Below are positions 43,639 through 52,068 of a DNA stretch of 54,276 bases, piece after piece. The notes beneath the pieces were generated by a model that searched no databases, had not been told where the DNA came from, and saw only the letters and a list, made by a program, of their open reading frames with translations. The position numbers were made by a program, and so were the translations under genes. The DNA is taken from the NCBI GenBank assembly GCA_024274705.1, contig JAJSAL010000027.1, positions 1 to 54,276 of the forward strand, in the 5' to 3' direction. The DNA comes from Spirochaetota bacterium (GTDB taxonomy: Bacteria; Spirochaetota; Spirochaetia; SPDA01; JAJSAL01). Position 1 is the stretch's first letter. Every line of letters starts with the position of its first letter.

Positions 43639-45750
43639 ATGAGAAAGAAAAAAGAATACTCAGATGATATTTTTTTCACGTTATTAAAGGGGTATAATCG
43701 GCCAGCAATTTCTCATAAAAAAATTTCCCGGATAATTGATGATTATTATTCATCTTCCGATAATAAGGTAATTATTAAATCAGAAAGATTCCGTAGACCT
43801 GTAATTACTATAGCTGCAGCAGCTTCAGTATTTCTTGTACTCTTTGTAACCGGATTTCTCAGTTTAAGTTTAAACAGGGAGCTTAATTATCCTTTAATAG
43901 TTACAGGCACTCAGGAATCAGAAACGGTACGGGTAATCGATAAACCGATTGCATTTAACACTTCCGAAACCGGTTATGTCGTGTTTCAGACCGATTCTGA
44001 ACGTATAAAAGTATTTCCTTCTTCAGAGTTGAGGGTCAAGCAGGACATTTTCTCTGCTTTGAATAAACAAAGAGATAATATCTATAATCTGAAAACGGGT
44101 AAAATTCTTGTTAATCATGATACCTCCGGTGCAAAGGATCATTTCCAGTTGAAAACACCGTTTGGAAGGCTGGAAATCCTGGGAACTCTTTTTATCCTGG
44201 AGGTAAAGGAAAGTGGTCTTTCGATAGTCTGTAAAGAGGGAGAGATCCTTTTTTATCCCGATATCGGTAAAGAGGCGATACAAATAAACGAAAATGAAAA
44301 GCTGAATTTCGTCATAAAAGGTAACAATATAATTGAAAGAACGGTACAAAAAATCGAAACAAATGAAATAGAACAGTTATTTAAAAAAGATGAGGCAGAA
44401 AGATATTTCATACAGCCGGATATTGATTTAAAAAGACAGCTTAATACTTTTATACTATCCACTGATGTACCGGACGGTGAAATCTGGATAAATGGGAACT
44501 TTGTCGGCGCAGGAACGGGGAAATATATTTTCAGTGGAAAAGATGAATTGCTTGTAGAGATAAAAAGAGCAGGATTCCTTGTAAAAAGATTGTATGTGCC
44601 TGTTGAAGGTAAAGATACATCAATTGAATTGAAATTGAAAAAAGATAGTTCCAGGGAGGAAGGCATACAGGAAGAAGCACCGAAGGACGAACCGAAAGAC
44701 AAGCCGCTAATAGAGGAGAAACCTGCGGATTCTCCCATGTCTGCAAAAACAGAACCTGTTGTGAAACCAGAGGCGGAAGAAAAACTTACACTGCTTTGGG
44801 AAAGAACAATCGATATAAGTGATGTGGATATTCCCGTAAAGCTCGGTGCAGGAGACCAATATATCATTGTTTCAGGTAAGAACAGTCTACGATGGATCAA
44901 CAAACTCGATGGAGAGGAAGTTGGTCAATATATTGTTAAATCGGAAATTATCGAATATGTTCTTGATGGAAACATCGTATATCTGTACACCCCGGGTAAG
45001 GTAACAGCATTTGATCTTACAGACAGCAGTAACCTCTGGGAGACGCTTGTCGGGTCAATGGCATATACGGGTTTTTCTGCAGGGAAAGATTACATTTTTG
45101 TACCTTCAACAGACGGCTCTTTGTACATTCTTGATAAGCAAAATGGAAAACTGTTTTTTAAAATTGAGACAGAGACGGGATTGTACGGGTTGCCCCTGCA
45201 GGTTAACGACAGTATTATTTTCAGCAGCTTTTCAAGCGAAGTGTATTCCTTTTCTTTAAACACAACCGGTTTAAACTGGAAATACAAGGCGCTTAATAAA
45301 TTTATCAATGACAGGCCATATTATATCGAAAAGACGGATTCTGTCATAACGAGTGATGTTGAAGGTATTATATACTGTTTAAACAGGCTTAATGGCGATG
45401 AATTATTTATATATGATAATGGGAAGCCTTTTGAGTTCCCTCCGTTGTCGCTGAATGAGAATATTTACTTTGCAGATAATACCGGTATAAAATCGCTTTC
45501 CCTGAATGGGGGCTTATTGTTCAGTATAGATAAACCCGTTAAACTGTTGGATATATTTACGCTGAATAACTCAAATATCTATGCTGTTTTCGAGGATGGT
45601 ATTTACTTGTTGCGGGACAACCTGGATGTGGAGCAGCAAGCATCTTTTCAAATTATGGCAGCTGATTATGACAGTGATTATAATAAAAACAGCCTGTATG
45701 TAATTACAGAAGAAAAAAAGCTTATAAAGTATGCATTAAGCGGAAGGTGA
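43639..45750 (+). CDS. FecR-like transmembrane protein with PEGA and beta-propeller domains
   Basis: This 703-residue protein has a cytoplasmic N-terminus of about 53 residues, one membrane segment (about 54-78) and a FecR domain (about 110-205; L-K-T-P-F-G-R-L-E-I-L-G-T). A PEGA-like domain follows (G-E-I-W-I-N-G-N-F-V-G near 278), then a Lys/Glu/Pro-rich linker and a C-terminal PQQ-type repeat propeller (about 385-700). FecR proteins regulate ECF sigma factors; here the propeller could be the periplasmic sensor. It follows the sigma-factor gene and is one base-step from the next gene. The coding is AT-rich. Confidence 0.82.
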   Translation: MRKKKEYSDDIFFTLLKGYNRPAISHKKISRIIDDYYSSSDNKVIIKSERFRRPVITIAAAASVFLVLFVTGFLSLSLNRELNYPLIVTGTQESETVRVIDKPIAFNTSETGYVVFQTDSERIKVFPSSELRVKQDIFSALNKQRDNIYNLKTGKILVNHDTSGAKDHFQLKTPFGRLEILGTLFILEVKESGLSIVCKEGEILFYPDIGKEAIQINENEKLNFVIKGNNIIERTVQKIETNEIEQLFKKDEAERYFIQPDIDLKRQLNTFILSTDVPDGEIWINGNFVGAGTGKYIFSGKDELLVEIKRAGFLVKRLYVPVEGKDTSIELKLKKDSSREEGIQEEAPKDEPKDKPLIEEKPADSPMSAKTEPVVKPEAEEKLTLLWERTIDISDVDIPVKLGAGDQYIIVSGKNSLRWINKLDGEEVGQYIVKSEIIEYVLDGNIVYLYTPGKVTAFDLTDSSNLWETLVGSMAYTGFSAGKDYIFVPSTDGSLYILDKQNGKLFFKIETETGLYGLPLQVNDSIIFSSFSSEVYSFSLNTTGLNWKYKALNKFINDRPYYIEKTDSVITSDVEGIIYCLNRLNGDELFIYDNGKPFEFPPLSLNENIYFADNTGIKSLSLNGGLLFSIDKPVKLLDIFTLNNSNIYAVFEDGIYLLRDNLDVEQQASFQIMAADYDSDYNKNSLYVITEEKKLIKYALSGR

Positions 45751-45756
45751 TTGATT

Positions 45757-46794
45757 ATGAAAATACATGTACTGTCGGTTTTATTATTGTTGTTCAGTCA
45801 AATCGTATCTCCGGCAGTTTTGTCTGCACAAAGCAATGATGGTGTACAATCAATGATTATTTTTAAATATTACAGTATCGGTGATCAATCTACAGCTAAA
45901 TATTCATACCTTTCCGATACTGTTCCGGATATTATTAAGGAAACCCTTCTTGATAAGAATCTTTTTCATATTATTGAAAAAACTCAGGTCAACCGGACAG
46001 TGAAAGAAATCGGGATGGATGAGGATTACTATAAAAAGGAAGATGACAGGATTAAGATTGCACGCCTGTTATCATCGGAATATTTTTTATGGGGATACTA
46101 CGTGCTTGAAGATGATAAACTGTTTCTGTTTCATCATATCGTGGAAACGGAATCTGGTAGAACGCTGAATGTAAAAAAGGAAGAGCACACAACCGGTAAA
46201 GAGCTTTTTGATACAGTAGAAAAGTCCGCCCGGGATTTTTCAAACTGGATAAACAGGGAGCTTCCTCAACGTAAACCGGAGCGTAAAGAGTTTTCTGAAA
46301 GAGAAAAGACAGCATACAGCATAGGAGCCGGTATTTTCTATAATACTTATTTCCCTTATTTATTCTCAAGCTCGTTAAAACCCGGATTAGGTGTTTCGAT
46401 AGACTTCAAATTGTATCCTCCTGCGATAAAACCGTTTTATATCGGGTTTTCGTTTCCTGTTGCCATGCTTAAAGCATTGGATAGCAGCTCGGTTGAAATT
46501 GACCTGCTCTTCGTGCCTCTTTTTATAAAAACAGGTGTACATTTCAGTCCTCTGCACTTTTTAAAAATGGAGATATCACTGAACTTTGGAGGAGCCGTTA
46601 TTTTCGGATACAAATCACCTGAAATACTTTCTTATATCCGGCCTTCCATCGGTGGAGAGTTTAACCTTTTATTTACACCGGTTGATTTTTTTACAATAAG
46701 CGCCGGGATCCGGTATGCTTGTGTGTTATCCGCATACAATAACTGGGCAATGCACCTTCTGAATCCGCAAGTATTGGTTTATCTGTTATTTTAA
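45757..46794 (+). CDS. Secreted CsgG/TolB-like protein with C-terminal beta-barrel-like region
   Basis: This 345-residue protein starts at ATG 45757, after GGAAGGTGA. A signal peptide ends near residue 25 (V-L-S-A). Residues 30-170 match the CsgG/TolB-N style fold: an early strand, then L-F-H-I-I-E-K-T-Q-V-N and S-E-Y-F-L-W-G-Y-Y. The last 150 residues alternate hydrophobic and glycine-rich strands and end in phenylalanine, like a small outer-membrane barrel. It is probably an envelope target or partner of the sigma/FecR pair. It begins 7 bases after the FecR-like gene. Confidence 0.65.
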   Translation: MKIHVLSVLLLLFSQIVSPAVLSAQSNDGVQSMIIFKYYSIGDQSTAKYSYLSDTVPDIIKETLLDKNLFHIIEKTQVNRTVKEIGMDEDYYKKEDDRIKIARLLSSEYFLWGYYVLEDDKLFLFHHIVETESGRTLNVKKEEHTTGKELFDTVEKSARDFSNWINRELPQRKPERKEFSEREKTAYSIGAGIFYNTYFPYLFSSSLKPGLGVSIDFKLYPPAIKPFYIGFSFPVAMLKALDSSSVEIDLLFVPLFIKTGVHFSPLHFLKMEISLNFGGAVIFGYKSPEILSYIRPSIGGEFNLLFTPVDFFTISAGIRYACVLSAYNNWAMHLLNPQVLVYLLF

Positions 46795-46874
46795 CAGCAT
46801 TTTTTATTTTTTTTCGAATGAATTCCGTGGTGTATCGTTTATTTACATATACCGAATATTTCAGGAGGAAAAAA

Positions 46875-47498
46875 ATGAAGAAATTATTGTTACTTGTTGC
46901 AGTGATTACGGTTTTTGCTCTATCAGGTTGTGCTTTATTTTCGGGCAAAAGTGTAAGCGTTACTATTGATGCAAAGTTGAATGATGCATCATCCCTTGGT
47001 TTTATTACACGGGCTGTTAACCCCGGCGACCCGGTAACAGAAATCGATGCATACAGAGTGATATTTAAGAAGGTCGAGATCGGGAATTCCGAAGATGAGA
47101 AATTTACTTTGTGGGAAAACGCCGATGGTGAACAGAAGGATATTGCAGGTGATGTATCCTTTACCGATACAAATAAAGTTGTTCCCGGCGTTTATAACTA
47201 CTTAAGGCTTACAATCGGCACGGTGTTAAGTGTGGATGGATCGATTTATGATAGTGAAACCAGTACAACGTACACAGGAAGCGGAAGCTGCGAGCTTGAT
47301 AATGAGCAGTATCTTTGGGGAACCGATATTGATAACTTCCAAGGTGAAATCACGCTTCAGGATCCTATTGTAATATCAGGAGATAGCAGTATCGCTTTTA
47401 CATTTGATATTACAGACACGGTTTTTTATCTAAGCGGTGATTCGGCGAATGCTGTACTGGAAGTAAAAAAGCCGGTAGTAACAATTGGTGTTGAGTAA
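46875..47498 (+). CDS. Lipoprotein, DUF4382-like
   Basis: This 207-residue protein has a signal peptide with lipobox A-L-S-G-C, so it is lipidated at about Cys20. The body has A-Y-R-V-I-F-K-K-V-E-I and V-V-P-G-V-Y-N-Y-L-R-L-T-I-G, as in DUF4382-type secreted beta-sandwich proteins. The function is unknown; it is likely attached to a membrane and faces the periplasm or surface. AGGAGG precedes ATG 46875. It is the last gene of the AT-rich sigma/FecR unit and is followed by a very strong hairpin. Confidence 0.72.
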   Translation: MKKLLLLVAVITVFALSGCALFSGKSVSVTIDAKLNDASSLGFITRAVNPGDPVTEIDAYRVIFKKVEIGNSEDEKFTLWENADGEQKDIAGDVSFTDTNKVVPGVYNYLRLTIGTVLSVDGSIYDSETSTTYTGSGSCELDNEQYLWGTDIDNFQGEITLQDPIVISGDSSIAFTFDITDTVFYLSGDSANAVLEVKKPVVTIGVE

Positions 47499-47511
47499 AC
47501 ATATTCTTTAG

Positions 47512-47556
47512 AAGCCGGCTGGCCCGCCCCCTCCGGGGGGGCGGGCCAGCCGGCTT
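47512..47556. terminator. Very stable hairpin between convergent genes
   Basis: Two perfectly complementary 20-base arms (47512-47531 and 47537-47556) with 17 G or C in each enclose a five-base loop. It separates the lipoprotein gene from the convergent MATE gene and probably works as a bidirectional transcription block. There is only a short T stretch on the plus strand (GATTTC), so it is not a textbook terminator. Confidence 0.8.
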
Positions 47557-47578
47557 GATTTCTCAGAAAACTCAATCC

Positions 47579-48964
47579 TTACCGGGAAACCGGATTTTCT
47601 ATCAGGTGGATCGATTCCCACCGGGGGGACCGGAACCTGAGAAACATGGCGGTTCCCATGGAGAGGATAAACCCTATGAACACCGTCCACATGGTAACAG
47701 GGGATATGTTTACATACCGTATCAGCAGGAACGACGTAACTGCGAGGCTCCAGTGGATAAGTACGGAAATCCACATCACCCACCTGGTATCTCCGGCGCC
47801 CCGTAAAGCACCGGCGAAAACGAGCTGGGTTGCATCAGCCAGGGTGTAAACAGCAGCGAGGCGGAGCATGGTAACCGCAAGGGGTACCACATCGGCTTCC
47901 CCACCGGTAAAACCCCTGGTAAACATCGTAACCAGCGGCCGGGTGTTGAAGATGAAAAGACACATCATGACACCGGCATAGATATAGGCGTAGCGGAGGG
48001 CCATGTATGTGATACTCCTGGCGCCGGAGTAGTCTCCCTGTCCTATATGCCTTCCCACGAGGGAAGTCGTCGCCACGCTCATGCCTATCATGGGTATGAA
48101 CGCCACCAGGTCCCAGTTGAATGCGATGGTTACCGAGGCTGCGACATCCGGTCCGTATGAATGCATCAGCTGGAGAAAGATGTTGAAAGCCATCATATTC
48201 AGGAACATCTCCGCGCCGGCGGGAAAACCGAAGCGGAGGAGTTTCCCGGAAAGCCGCTTATCGAACCTCCAGTTGCGGTGGGTGCCGAACTCCTTCCTCA
48301 GGGACGGTGAAAGATAGAAGATGAAAAGGAGGATAACCGTTGTCGCGGCTCCTGCGATTGTCCCGAAAGCGGCCCCCTGGATCCCCATGGCGGGGAAACC
48401 GAGTTTACCGAAGATGAATATGTAATTAAAGGGGATATTCACCACCATCCCGATCACATTGGACAGCATGACCACCCTGGTCCTGCCGATCCCGATGAAA
48501 AAGCCCCCCAGGGCGTTTCTCAGCAGTGTGAACACCCCGCCCATCATGAGGATCCGGAAGTAGGTGAATTCCAGTTCGACCTGTTCCGGGCCGTGCCCAA
48601 CTGAAGAAAAAAACAACCTTGTAACAGGAACCAGGAGGAGAAGAAAGGGGATGCTGAAAAAGCAGATATAGATTGCCTGGGCGGCGCTGCGGGAACATTC
48701 CTCTTTCCGGCCGGCCCCGAAATACTGGGCTGCAATCGCATTTACGTACCCGGCTATCCCGATGAAAAATGCAGCGTACACGAAGTAGGTAAGGCCCCCG
48801 CTCATGGATGCCGCTATATGCAGCTTTCCCAGCCTTGAGAGAAACAGCCTGTCGGCGAACAGCATCACCGTGTCCGAAGCCTGGGACACGATCATGGGTA
48901 GGGCTACTGAAAATAGGAGACGTGTTTCCGATACAGTGTTTTTTCCGATTGTTTTTTCCATCAT
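47579..48964 (-). CDS. MATE-family multidrug/toxin efflux transporter
   Basis: This 461-residue protein has 12 predicted membrane segments in two six-helix halves. The N-terminus M-M-E-K-T-I-G leads into L-L-F-S-V-A-L-P-M-I-V-S-Q, typical of the first MATE helix, and A-S-D-T-V-M-L-F-A-D-R-L-F-L-S-R-L-G follows. Members export cationic drugs or metabolites in exchange for Na+ or H+. ATG 48964 or 48961 is used; the upstream extension of the frame is not family-like. It is transcribed toward the large hairpin. The PadR remnant lies behind it. Confidence 0.92.
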   Translation of the reverse strand: MMEKTIGKNTVSETRLLFSVALPMIVSQASDTVMLFADRLFLSRLGKLHIAASMSGGLTYFVYAAFFIGIAGYVNAIAAQYFGAGRKEECSRSAAQAIYICFFSIPFLLLLVPVTRLFFSSVGHGPEQVELEFTYFRILMMGGVFTLLRNALGGFFIGIGRTRVVMLSNVIGMVVNIPFNYIFIFGKLGFPAMGIQGAAFGTIAGAATTVILLFIFYLSPSLRKEFGTHRNWRFDKRLSGKLLRFGFPAGAEMFLNMMAFNIFLQLMHSYGPDVAASVTIAFNWDLVAFIPMIGMSVATTSLVGRHIGQGDYSGARSITYMALRYAYIYAGVMMCLFIFNTRPLVTMFTRGFTGGEADVVPLAVTMLRLAAVYTLADATQLVFAGALRGAGDTRWVMWISVLIHWSLAVTSFLLIRYVNISPVTMWTVFIGFILSMGTAMFLRFRSPRWESIHLIENPVSR

Positions 48965-49058
48965 TGTTTCCGAATATGCAATCAGTGAATATACCGAAAA
49001 AGGGTGAAAAGGGAAAGAGGCACGGAACACCGGAACGACTCCTGTGCTGGTGGCAGTC

Positions 49059-49385
49059 TCAATTAGTCTGAATCTTTCTTACTGCATATCTGCGAAGTAT
49101 CCACTTCCCAAGACCGGCCGCTGCACACAGGACCATCCACAATACCAAAGTCCCCCAGGAGGTTATAAACCCGACTTCACCGTCAAGATAAAACTGTAAT
49201 ACTTGCGGGGCGGACCAATCTCCGAGGGTATTTTTTCCGAATCAAAAATTCCTTTTTTATATAGACGTGTGAGGATAGGGTAGACTGTTACTTCGTGTAT
49301 GTCGGTGAATCCTCTGTATCGCAACCCTTCGGCTACCTTGTAACCGTAGTTTTTCATTCTCTGCAGAAGGACAAAAACATCTTGG
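49059..49385 (-). pseudogene. PadR-family regulator remnant
   Basis: On the minus strand the frame reads V-L-L-Q-R-M-K-N-Y-G-Y-K-V, then V-T-V-Y-P-I-L-T-R-L-Y-K-K-G and G-P-P-R-K-Y-Y, the PadR winged helix. The 5' end runs into IS110 sequence near 49360-49390, so the first residues are missing. After K-Y-Y a shift of frame is needed to continue with F-Y-L-D-G-E and a tail ending at 49059. PadR proteins often control adjacent exporters, so it may once have regulated the MATE gene. Confidence 0.65.
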
Positions 49386-49882
49386 AAAGCCAGCTACAGG
49401 ATATCCTGGGCAACTACCCTGCATTCAAGGAGCAAATCACACACAGTCACCGATTAGGTGAAATTTTTAAAAGCATTCCCGGTAGCGGCAAGATCATGAG
49501 TGCTAAGCTGCTTGCCCTCATGGGAGATAACAAGTCGGCATATAATAATGCCGCAGAAGTACAGGCCTACTCCGGTATCGCTCCGATCATCAAACGTTCA
49601 GGGAAAAAAAGCAGGACCGTTTTCCGGTTTTCCTGCAACAAAGATTTCAGGGACATCCTTACCTTGTTCTCTTATTGCGCCATGCAGTGGTGCCCCTGGG
49701 CACGGGCGTTTTATGATCGGAAACGGAAGGAAGGAAAACGCCATTTTCAAGCATGTAGACTCCTGGCGTTTACGTGGCTGAGGATCATCTATGTCCTCTG
49801 GGAACGGGAGGAATTATACGATGAGAGCATTCATTCGGCCAATGTCGCACGATATTACCAACGAAATATAAAATCTACTTGA
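49358..49882 (+). pseudogene. IS110-family transposase, C-terminal remnant
   Basis: The frame encodes the Transposase_20 domain: S-I-P-G-S-G-K-I-M-S-A-K-L-L-A near residues 45-60 of the fragment, then A-Y-S-G-I-A-P and C-N-K-D-F-R-D-I-L, with a basic C-terminal helix. The N-terminal DEDD catalytic domain is absent because the sequence begins abruptly beside the PadR remnant. No IS ends are visible. It cannot be active by itself. Confidence 0.85.
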
Positions 49883-49997
49883 CAGGAGGAAGTACTCATA
49901 GTATGTCCACTTCAATACCATGAGAGGGAATATTATAGTTTTGTCCCCAAGTGAGGGAGTAAAATCAAAAAAACAGAGATATGAATATTCTCGATAC

Positions 49998-50027
49998 TTG
50001 ATGAATATAACATAATAGGTGTATATT
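49998..50027 (+). promoter_or_regulatory. Promoter of the PIN/RHH module with -10 next to the start codon
   Basis: TTGATG (49998-50003) and TATATT (50022-50027) are 18 bases apart, and the -10 ends seven bases before ATG 50035. No ribosome binding site is present, so the mRNA is probably leaderless, as for the two other TA promoters at 3906 and 4596. Confidence 0.55.
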
Positions 50028-50034
50028 TAAACCT

Positions 50035-50466
50035 ATGAGGGTGGTTTTCGATACATGTGTTTGGGTTTCTGCTATTCGAAGTCGCAGGGGGGCCAGTTTT
50101 GCATTGTTATCAGAGATATCACTTAAAAGATTTCAGTTTGGGATTTCCGTTCCACTTTTTCTTGAATATCGATCTAAACTACAAGAAACAGTATTGAAAG
50201 GCGCAACTCCAATAAATCAGAATCAAGTGGAAGCAATTTTATCTGCCTTTGCATTTTATGGTGTTGAGGTGCCGATTTATTACAGGCTGAGGCCAAACTT
50301 GAAAGATGAAAATGATAATATGGTTTTCGAGTGTGCCGCCAATTTTGGGGCATCTTCGATTATTACTCATAATGTTCAGGATTTTTTAAGTTCCGAATTA
50401 GGAAGCTATGAAATCGATATAGTCACTCCAGGACAATTTATTAGTAATATCAGGAGGTATAAATGA
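50035..50466 (+). CDS. PIN-domain ribonuclease toxin (COG1569 type)
   Basis: This 143-residue PIN protein begins V-V-F-D-T-C-V-W-V-S-A, with the first catalytic aspartate at residue 5. A later acidic cluster (D-E-N-D-N-M-V-F-E near 98-106) and I-I-T-H-N-V-Q-D-F complete the active-site pattern. Such toxins cleave RNA with Mg2+. Its stop overlaps the antitoxin ATG by four bases. Toxin-first order is typical of this PIN group. Confidence 0.86.
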   Translation: MRVVFDTCVWVSAIRSRRGASFALLSEISLKRFQFGISVPLFLEYRSKLQETVLKGATPINQNQVEAILSAFAFYGVEVPIYYRLRPNLKDENDNMVFECAANFGASSIITHNVQDFLSSELGSYEIDIVTPGQFISNIRRYK

Positions 50467-50699
50467 AGACTATTCAAATACGGGTACCGGATAATATTCA
50501 CGAAAAAATAAAAGAGCTTGCTAAAGAAGAAGGTATTTCGATGAATAATTTTATTGTTTCGTCTGTTTCAAATGAAGTCGTACGGCAAGAGACCCGTGAT
50601 TTTTTTAAAAAAGCTTCTGCGAATTTCAATCCGGAAGCGTTTGCTGAAGCTTTAGCAGCTATTCCAGATGCACCATTACAAGAATCTGACAGGATATGA
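50463..50699 (+). CDS. Ribbon-helix-helix antitoxin
   Basis: This 78-residue protein begins T-I-Q-I-R-V-P-D-N-I-H-E-K-I-K-E-L-A and continues S-M-N-N-F-I-V-S-S-V, the beta strand and two helices of an RHH/Arc-type DNA-binding domain. The acidic C-terminal tail should wrap the PIN toxin and block its active site. AGGAGGT precedes the ATG within the toxin gene, which indicates coupling. It probably represses its own promoter. Confidence 0.85.
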   Translation: MKTIQIRVPDNIHEKIKELAKEEGISMNNFIVSSVSNEVVRQETRDFFKKASANFNPEAFAEALAAIPDAPLQESDRI

Positions 50700-50831
50700 G
50701 TTAATCTTGTACACAGTCGGATTGAAAAGATTTCTTTTTGGCAAAGGTACGGGAAAGTAGGGGAATAGGGCTATACTCTGCACCGATTGCATAAACAATT
50801 TTTACTTATTATATTGTTTTCAGGGGATTAT

Positions 50832-51074
50832 ATGGGAGAAGAATATTCAATCCATTTAAATATTGAAAAGGTTGAAAATGGACAGTTTTTGGCGACTTCA
50901 GATAGTCTGCCCGGTCTGGTAGCTCAATGACGAACTGTCACAGAAACCGTAGAAATTGCTCAGGATGTTGCCCGGAAACTATTAGATTCTTATATAGAAC
51001 ATGGCGATCCAATCCCGCCCACATTGATCAAAATTCAAAACGAAATAGAACTTGATGTTGCAGTAGGAATTTAA
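50832..51074 (+). pseudogene. HicB-family antitoxin with in-frame TGA
   Basis: The 81-codon frame from ATG 50832 (AGGGGA upstream) encodes a short HicB: F-L-A-T-S-D-S-L-P-G-L-V-A-Q, then R-T-V-T-E-T-V-E-I-A-Q-D-V-A-R-K-L. TGA at 50928-50930 replaces the glycine codon expected in G-R-T (GGA to TGA). Its stop overlaps the start of the hicA remnant. Antitoxin function is lost unless the stop is read through. Confidence 0.82.
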
Positions 51075-51297
51075 TGGGCAGATTATCCGGATTTTCCTAT
51101 CGGATATTGTCAAAAAATTGAAACGCCTGAAGTTTGAATTCGACCGACAAGCGAAGGGGAGCCATGAAATCTGGTGGAATCCGGTAACAAGAGCTCGAAC
51201 TACAATTCCAAATCACCCCGGAGATATTCCTGAAGGAACTTTGAAGGTAATTCTAAAACAAGCAAAAGTGCAAGTTGATGATTTCCTATATGCCTGA
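51074..51297 (+). pseudogene. HicA-family toxin with frameshift
   Basis: The sequence starts M-G-R-L-S-G-F-S-Y-R and, after a single missing base near 51101-51106, continues I-V-K-K-L-K-R-L-K-F-E-F-D-R-Q-A-K-G-S-H-E-I-W-W to TGA at 51295-51297. This is the whole HicA fold, with the catalytic histidine in G-S-H. As the antitoxin frame upstream is also broken, the pair is dead. Confidence 0.82.
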
Positions 51298-51392
51298 TAA
51301 TCCTGAATGAGGCTTTTCATTCCTATATAGATAGCCAAAACCCTATTTCCCCCAACAGCCAGTGAAGGAAGGTTAGAAGGGTTTTCCGGCAC

Positions 51393-51647
51393 CTATTCAG
51401 TCATCTCCGTCAATTCAAGCCCGAAATACTTTTCAAACAGTTCCTGGCTCCGTTTGTATCCTTCTTCCGTAAACGCCACCGATTTGTTCTTGTTCTTCGA
51501 ATCAAGGATATATCCCTTCTCATGCAGCCGGTTCAAGACATCCCAGTCCATACCTTTCCAGGCTCTCATAGCTCCGTATTCTTCAAAGGAGGTAAGAAAG
51601 AGAAGTGCCAGAGCGAAATCATCTACTTTTTCAGTGTTGTAGTCCAT
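51393..51647 (-). CDS. DUF6429-family small protein
   Basis: This 84-residue protein matches the DUF6429 pattern: M-D-Y-N-T-E-K-V-D-D at the N-terminus, a hydrophobic L-A-L-L-F-L-T-S-F segment, R-A-W-K-G-M-D-W-D-V-L-N-R-L-H-E-K-G-Y-I and a C-terminal helix. The function is unknown; the family is often found near mobile elements. Its upstream region runs directly into the end of a group II intron remnant 47 bases away. Confidence 0.8.
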   Translation of the reverse strand: MDYNTEKVDDFALALLFLTSFEEYGAMRAWKGMDWDVLNRLHEKGYILDSKNKNKSVAFTEEGYKRSQELFEKYFGLELTEMTE

Positions 51648-51693
51648 GATTCCATTCTATCGAATTTTTAAAACCCCCTAAAGTACAAAAACG

Positions 51694-51859
51694 ATCGAGT
51701 AGGAGGAGGGCAACGCCCTCCGTCCTCTCACAGAACCGTGCGTACGGGTCCGTACACGGCTCCTCATGCCAGCTTGATGTACCGGTCATCACTGAACCAA
51801 TGTCGAAGATTATCGTCCGACCGTATTCGTTGTCCCAATACCTTGTTGAACCAGCAATT
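51694..51859 (-). mobile_element. 3' end of a group II intron (domains V and VI) with maturase-like tail
   Basis: On the minus strand GAGCCGTGTACGG pairs with CCGTACGCACGGTTC (51733-51762), the domain V hairpin with the AGC triad. A GC-rich hairpin at 51705-51720 and the end CCTACTCGAT (to about 51694) follow, as in domain VI and the intron 3' end. Just upstream (51764-51859) is an ORF tail N-C-W-F-N-K-V-L-G-Q ending six bases before domain V, as intron-encoded proteins often do; I do not recognise it with certainty. The 5' intron is missing. Confidence 0.7.
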
Positions 51860-52068
51860 TGAAAAACTACATGGGATCAGTTTAATGAGGCGAGATAAGC
51901 CCGGGGAGATTGAATATGCTTAGAATAGTTAGCAGTGAAAAATAGAAGCGGAGAAAGAAGAATTAAAGCCTTTTCTAAATGATTTAGATAAGTCGCCCTA
52001 AGGCTTGTAAAAGGGAAACAAATATTCTATATTTAGTACTGTATATAGACCTTTATTAGGAGTCAAAT
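51860..52068. other. Non-coding segment upstream of the Phd/RelE pair
   Basis: No convincing gene is present in these 209 bases. The AT-rich end, near 52020-52055, contains the likely promoter of the Phd/RelE module, and AGGAG lies eight bases before ATG 52069. Confidence 0.4.

Noticed and set aside
50928-50930. Selenocysteine recoding of the in-frame TGA in hicB
   Set aside because: HicB needs no selenocysteine at this place (glycine is usual), no suitable hairpin follows, and the adjoining hicA is also broken.
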